Below, in pieces: positions 62,202 through 64,000 of a DNA stretch of 64,000 nt (the first letter of the stretch is position 1; every line of letters begins with the position of its first letter). The stretch is from assembly GCA_905221605.1 (NCBI GenBank), contig CAJNDS010000516.1:1-64000 (forward strand), in the 5' to 3' direction. Below the pieces are notes generated by a model. That model saw only the letters and a list, made by a program, of their open reading frames with translations. It did no database searches and was not told where the DNA came from. Origin of the DNA: Symbiodinium natans (taxonomy: Eukaryota > Sar > Dinophyceae > Suessiales > Symbiodiniaceae). The position numbers were made by a program, and so were the translations under genes.

Positions 62202-62317
62202 GCTCGGTGCGACCACGCGAAGGCAGCGGCCGAGGTTGAAGCGAAGATCTGGAAACGCAGCGACTTCATGCACGTGTCCGAGTCTTACGCGACCGTTTGC
62301 AGCTTGGTGATTTTCAG
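62202..62317 (+). CDS. probable exon, unknown protein
   Basis: After GCCGCAG it reads ARCDHAKAAAEVEAKIWKRS then DFMHVSESYATVCSLVIF and ends CAG|GCAAGT, a good GC donor. Likely in the same gene as the P-loop exon to the right. Confidence 0.5.
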
Positions 62318-63676
62318 GCAAGTGCATGAGCACGAAAGGCTGTTGAAAGACTGCGGGTTTGGCAGGCCGAGATCGCTTATCGTCGATCCTGGCTGCCGCT
62401 AGCTACTGAGCAGGGTGAGGACAGGTCCTGCTGTCTAGAGTGTCTTCACAGGCTCCTAAACCAGATGTGAGGCAGTAGAACCAAGAAAGCTGAAAGAATG
62501 GTTCTAAGGTGGGAGACTGCAAAACGAGTTCTTGGAGTTTGCCAAGGTGCACCAATGCTTCCAAAGCTCAGAATGTAGTGATCGCGAGGGTCCGTCGGTG
62601 TCGATTTCTGGCGTGATAAAGTTCTCGTGCATATCGTATGCCCTGAATGACGACTTCCTCGCAACATCTCGCAACTATCGGGCCAGATGCATGGTTCGCG
62701 TGATCATGTTTTAAGCTTGGACCAGGAGAACATGTTGATCAACTAGATGTATCACACCCCGACAGTCGCAATGCTTCGCATGCGTGGTCGGGGCCTGTAG
62801 TGCATTGTAGTGCTTCGGATGTTTGTGGCGAATCGGGTCTGCCACTGCTACCATGCTTTTGTTGTCTGCCTCGTAGCCGTCATGCACTCATGACTGAATC
62901 AGTTTGGCTGGAGGCAGCATGAGCAGTGAACTTGCAGCGGTGCTCGCTGTGGGTGAGTGAGCGGGCAACAGTGTCCCGCTTTTGCGGGACGGCTTCTTCC
63001 GCGTCGCGGCGGTGTCAAGCAAAAAGGTGTGCGCGGCTCTCCTGGTGTGCCTAAGATGCCATGAAACCTCACCTTGTGCAGCGCATTCGAACAAGTCGAC
63101 GACCATGTCCAAGAGCCGGAAGCGATGGGCGACCGGAAGTGGGCATGATGCATTTCGTGAAGAAGAACATGTCTTGGGATTGAATCTTAGACAGGGTGAA
63201 CGACGTGGATGACAGTGGAGAACGGCAAACCATACATCCTTACGTCAGCCAGAGTGTATTCCTGAAGCAGAAGTAACATGGAAACGGCAGAACCTTCGAG
63301 ATTCCTTGGCTTCCAGCGCTGGTTGCCCTGCTACGTTCATGGCTTTGCCTGAGCTGCCCCAACTGCGCGCCTAGGTCTGCAATGGTTTTTCTGGGCATGT
63401 CACGATGAATGGTCTGGATTCATGATGGTTCTTGTGCATGTCAGGACGCTGACTTGCTTGAAGCAGCAGCATTTGCCGGAACGCAATGTGCTTAGGCACA
63501 TATGTCTTCGGCCGTTTGGATGAGAAGAATCGCAGAGACCTACCAGGTGCCAAGAAGAGGTCTCAAAGAGCCCGCATTCATCAGGACCCTTCCTTGCATC
63601 TTGATGCGTCACTTGACGAGTTCAAGCTTCAGGCGTCTGTTCCTGCTTATCTGGATGCCAGGAGGAAGACATGCAG

Positions 63677-63826
63677 ATCCGCTTCATGCATGGCGTCTTG
63701 GGCAGTGGGAAGACCGTTTTCGGATCTTCCGTTCTGGTACACGTGGCAGCTTTGCTTCAAGATGGGATTGTTCGCAGCGACGCCGTGCAAATGCGGATTG
63801 TTCTGATGCTGCCAGAATATGCAAGG
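63677..63826 (+). CDS. exon with Walker A P-loop (ATPase/helicase-like)
   Basis: 50 codons, phase 0. It reads IRFMHGVLGSGKTVFGSSVL followed by VHVAALLQDGIV and MRIVLMLPEYAR, then AGG|GTGATG. GVLGSGKT matches GxxxxGK(T/S), preceded by a hydrophobic strand and followed by a helix. The HGVLGSGK wording recalls UPF1-like superfamily-1 helicases such as ZGRF1, but no Walker B or helicase motif is visible before the window ends. Confidence 0.5.
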
Positions 63827-63931
63827 GTGATGTGTTTTGCTTGGACGGTGGCTTGAGCCTTGCTGGATGCTTCTGAGTCTAAGGACAACTTGCACGAGTA
63901 CGGCCTGAATTTGTTGAGACAAGGAGCTCTG

Positions 63932-64000
63932 ACCCTAAACCCTAAACCCTAAAGCCTAAACCCTAAACCCTAAAGCCTAAACCCTAAACCCTAAACCCTA
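63932..64000 (+). repeat. telomere-like array (CCCTAAA), continues past the window
   Basis: About nine units with some AGCCTAAA variants. Its orientation is that of arrays found before exons. Confidence 0.9.

Overview
The window looks like dinoflagellate nuclear DNA, most likely a Symbiodiniaceae-type genome. The evidence is long stretches with few genes, very small exons joined by GT-AG and many GC-AG introns with AG|G acceptors, abundant interstitial telomere-like (TTTAGGG/CCCTAAA) arrays, and a Ty1/copia element with a dinoflagellate-style polyprotein. No bacterial features, rRNA, tRNA or CRISPR array could be supported.

Layout. 0.7-2.4 kb is a nest of tandem and dispersed repeats. 2,472-11,324 is a complete LTR retrotransposon: 197/212-bp LTRs, a 5-bp TTAAG target duplication, a gag-pol reading frame and, unusually, a second large ORF between pol and the 3' LTR. 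It sits between inverted copies of a C/G-rich repeat. 11.5-21 kb holds minisatellites and a few weakly supported exons on both strands. From about 21-24 kb to at least 51 kb (probably 55 kb) the plus strand carries dozens of 35-100-bp exons. Read together they encode thrombospondin type-1 (TSP1) repeats, typically three exons per module. Telomere-like arrays, microsatellites and a small terminal-inverted-repeat element family fill its introns. A single-exon M17 leucyl aminopeptidase gene (36,002-37,642) lies on the same strand inside this locus. From about 57-61.8 kb there are exons of a tetratricopeptide (TPR)-like protein with a nested single-exon Cys-rich (zinc-ribbon-like) ORF. From 61.9 kb to the end there are exons of another gene, including one with a Walker A P-loop. 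The window ends inside a CCCTAAA array.

Most distinctive observations: (1) the retroelement carries an unrecognised 413-codon extra ORF preceded by a good 3' splice acceptor; (2) the whole element, coding and noncoding, is saturated with the tetranucleotide ATTG on the sense strand (50 in 1.2 kb counted by hand, against about 6 CAAT); (3) telomere-like arrays in the TSP1 gene are oriented relative to exons, CCCTAAA just before acceptors and TTTAGGG just after donors; (4) a short TIR element family is confined to the same introns. Exon boundaries were read by eye from reading frame and splice dinucleotides and have no transcript support.
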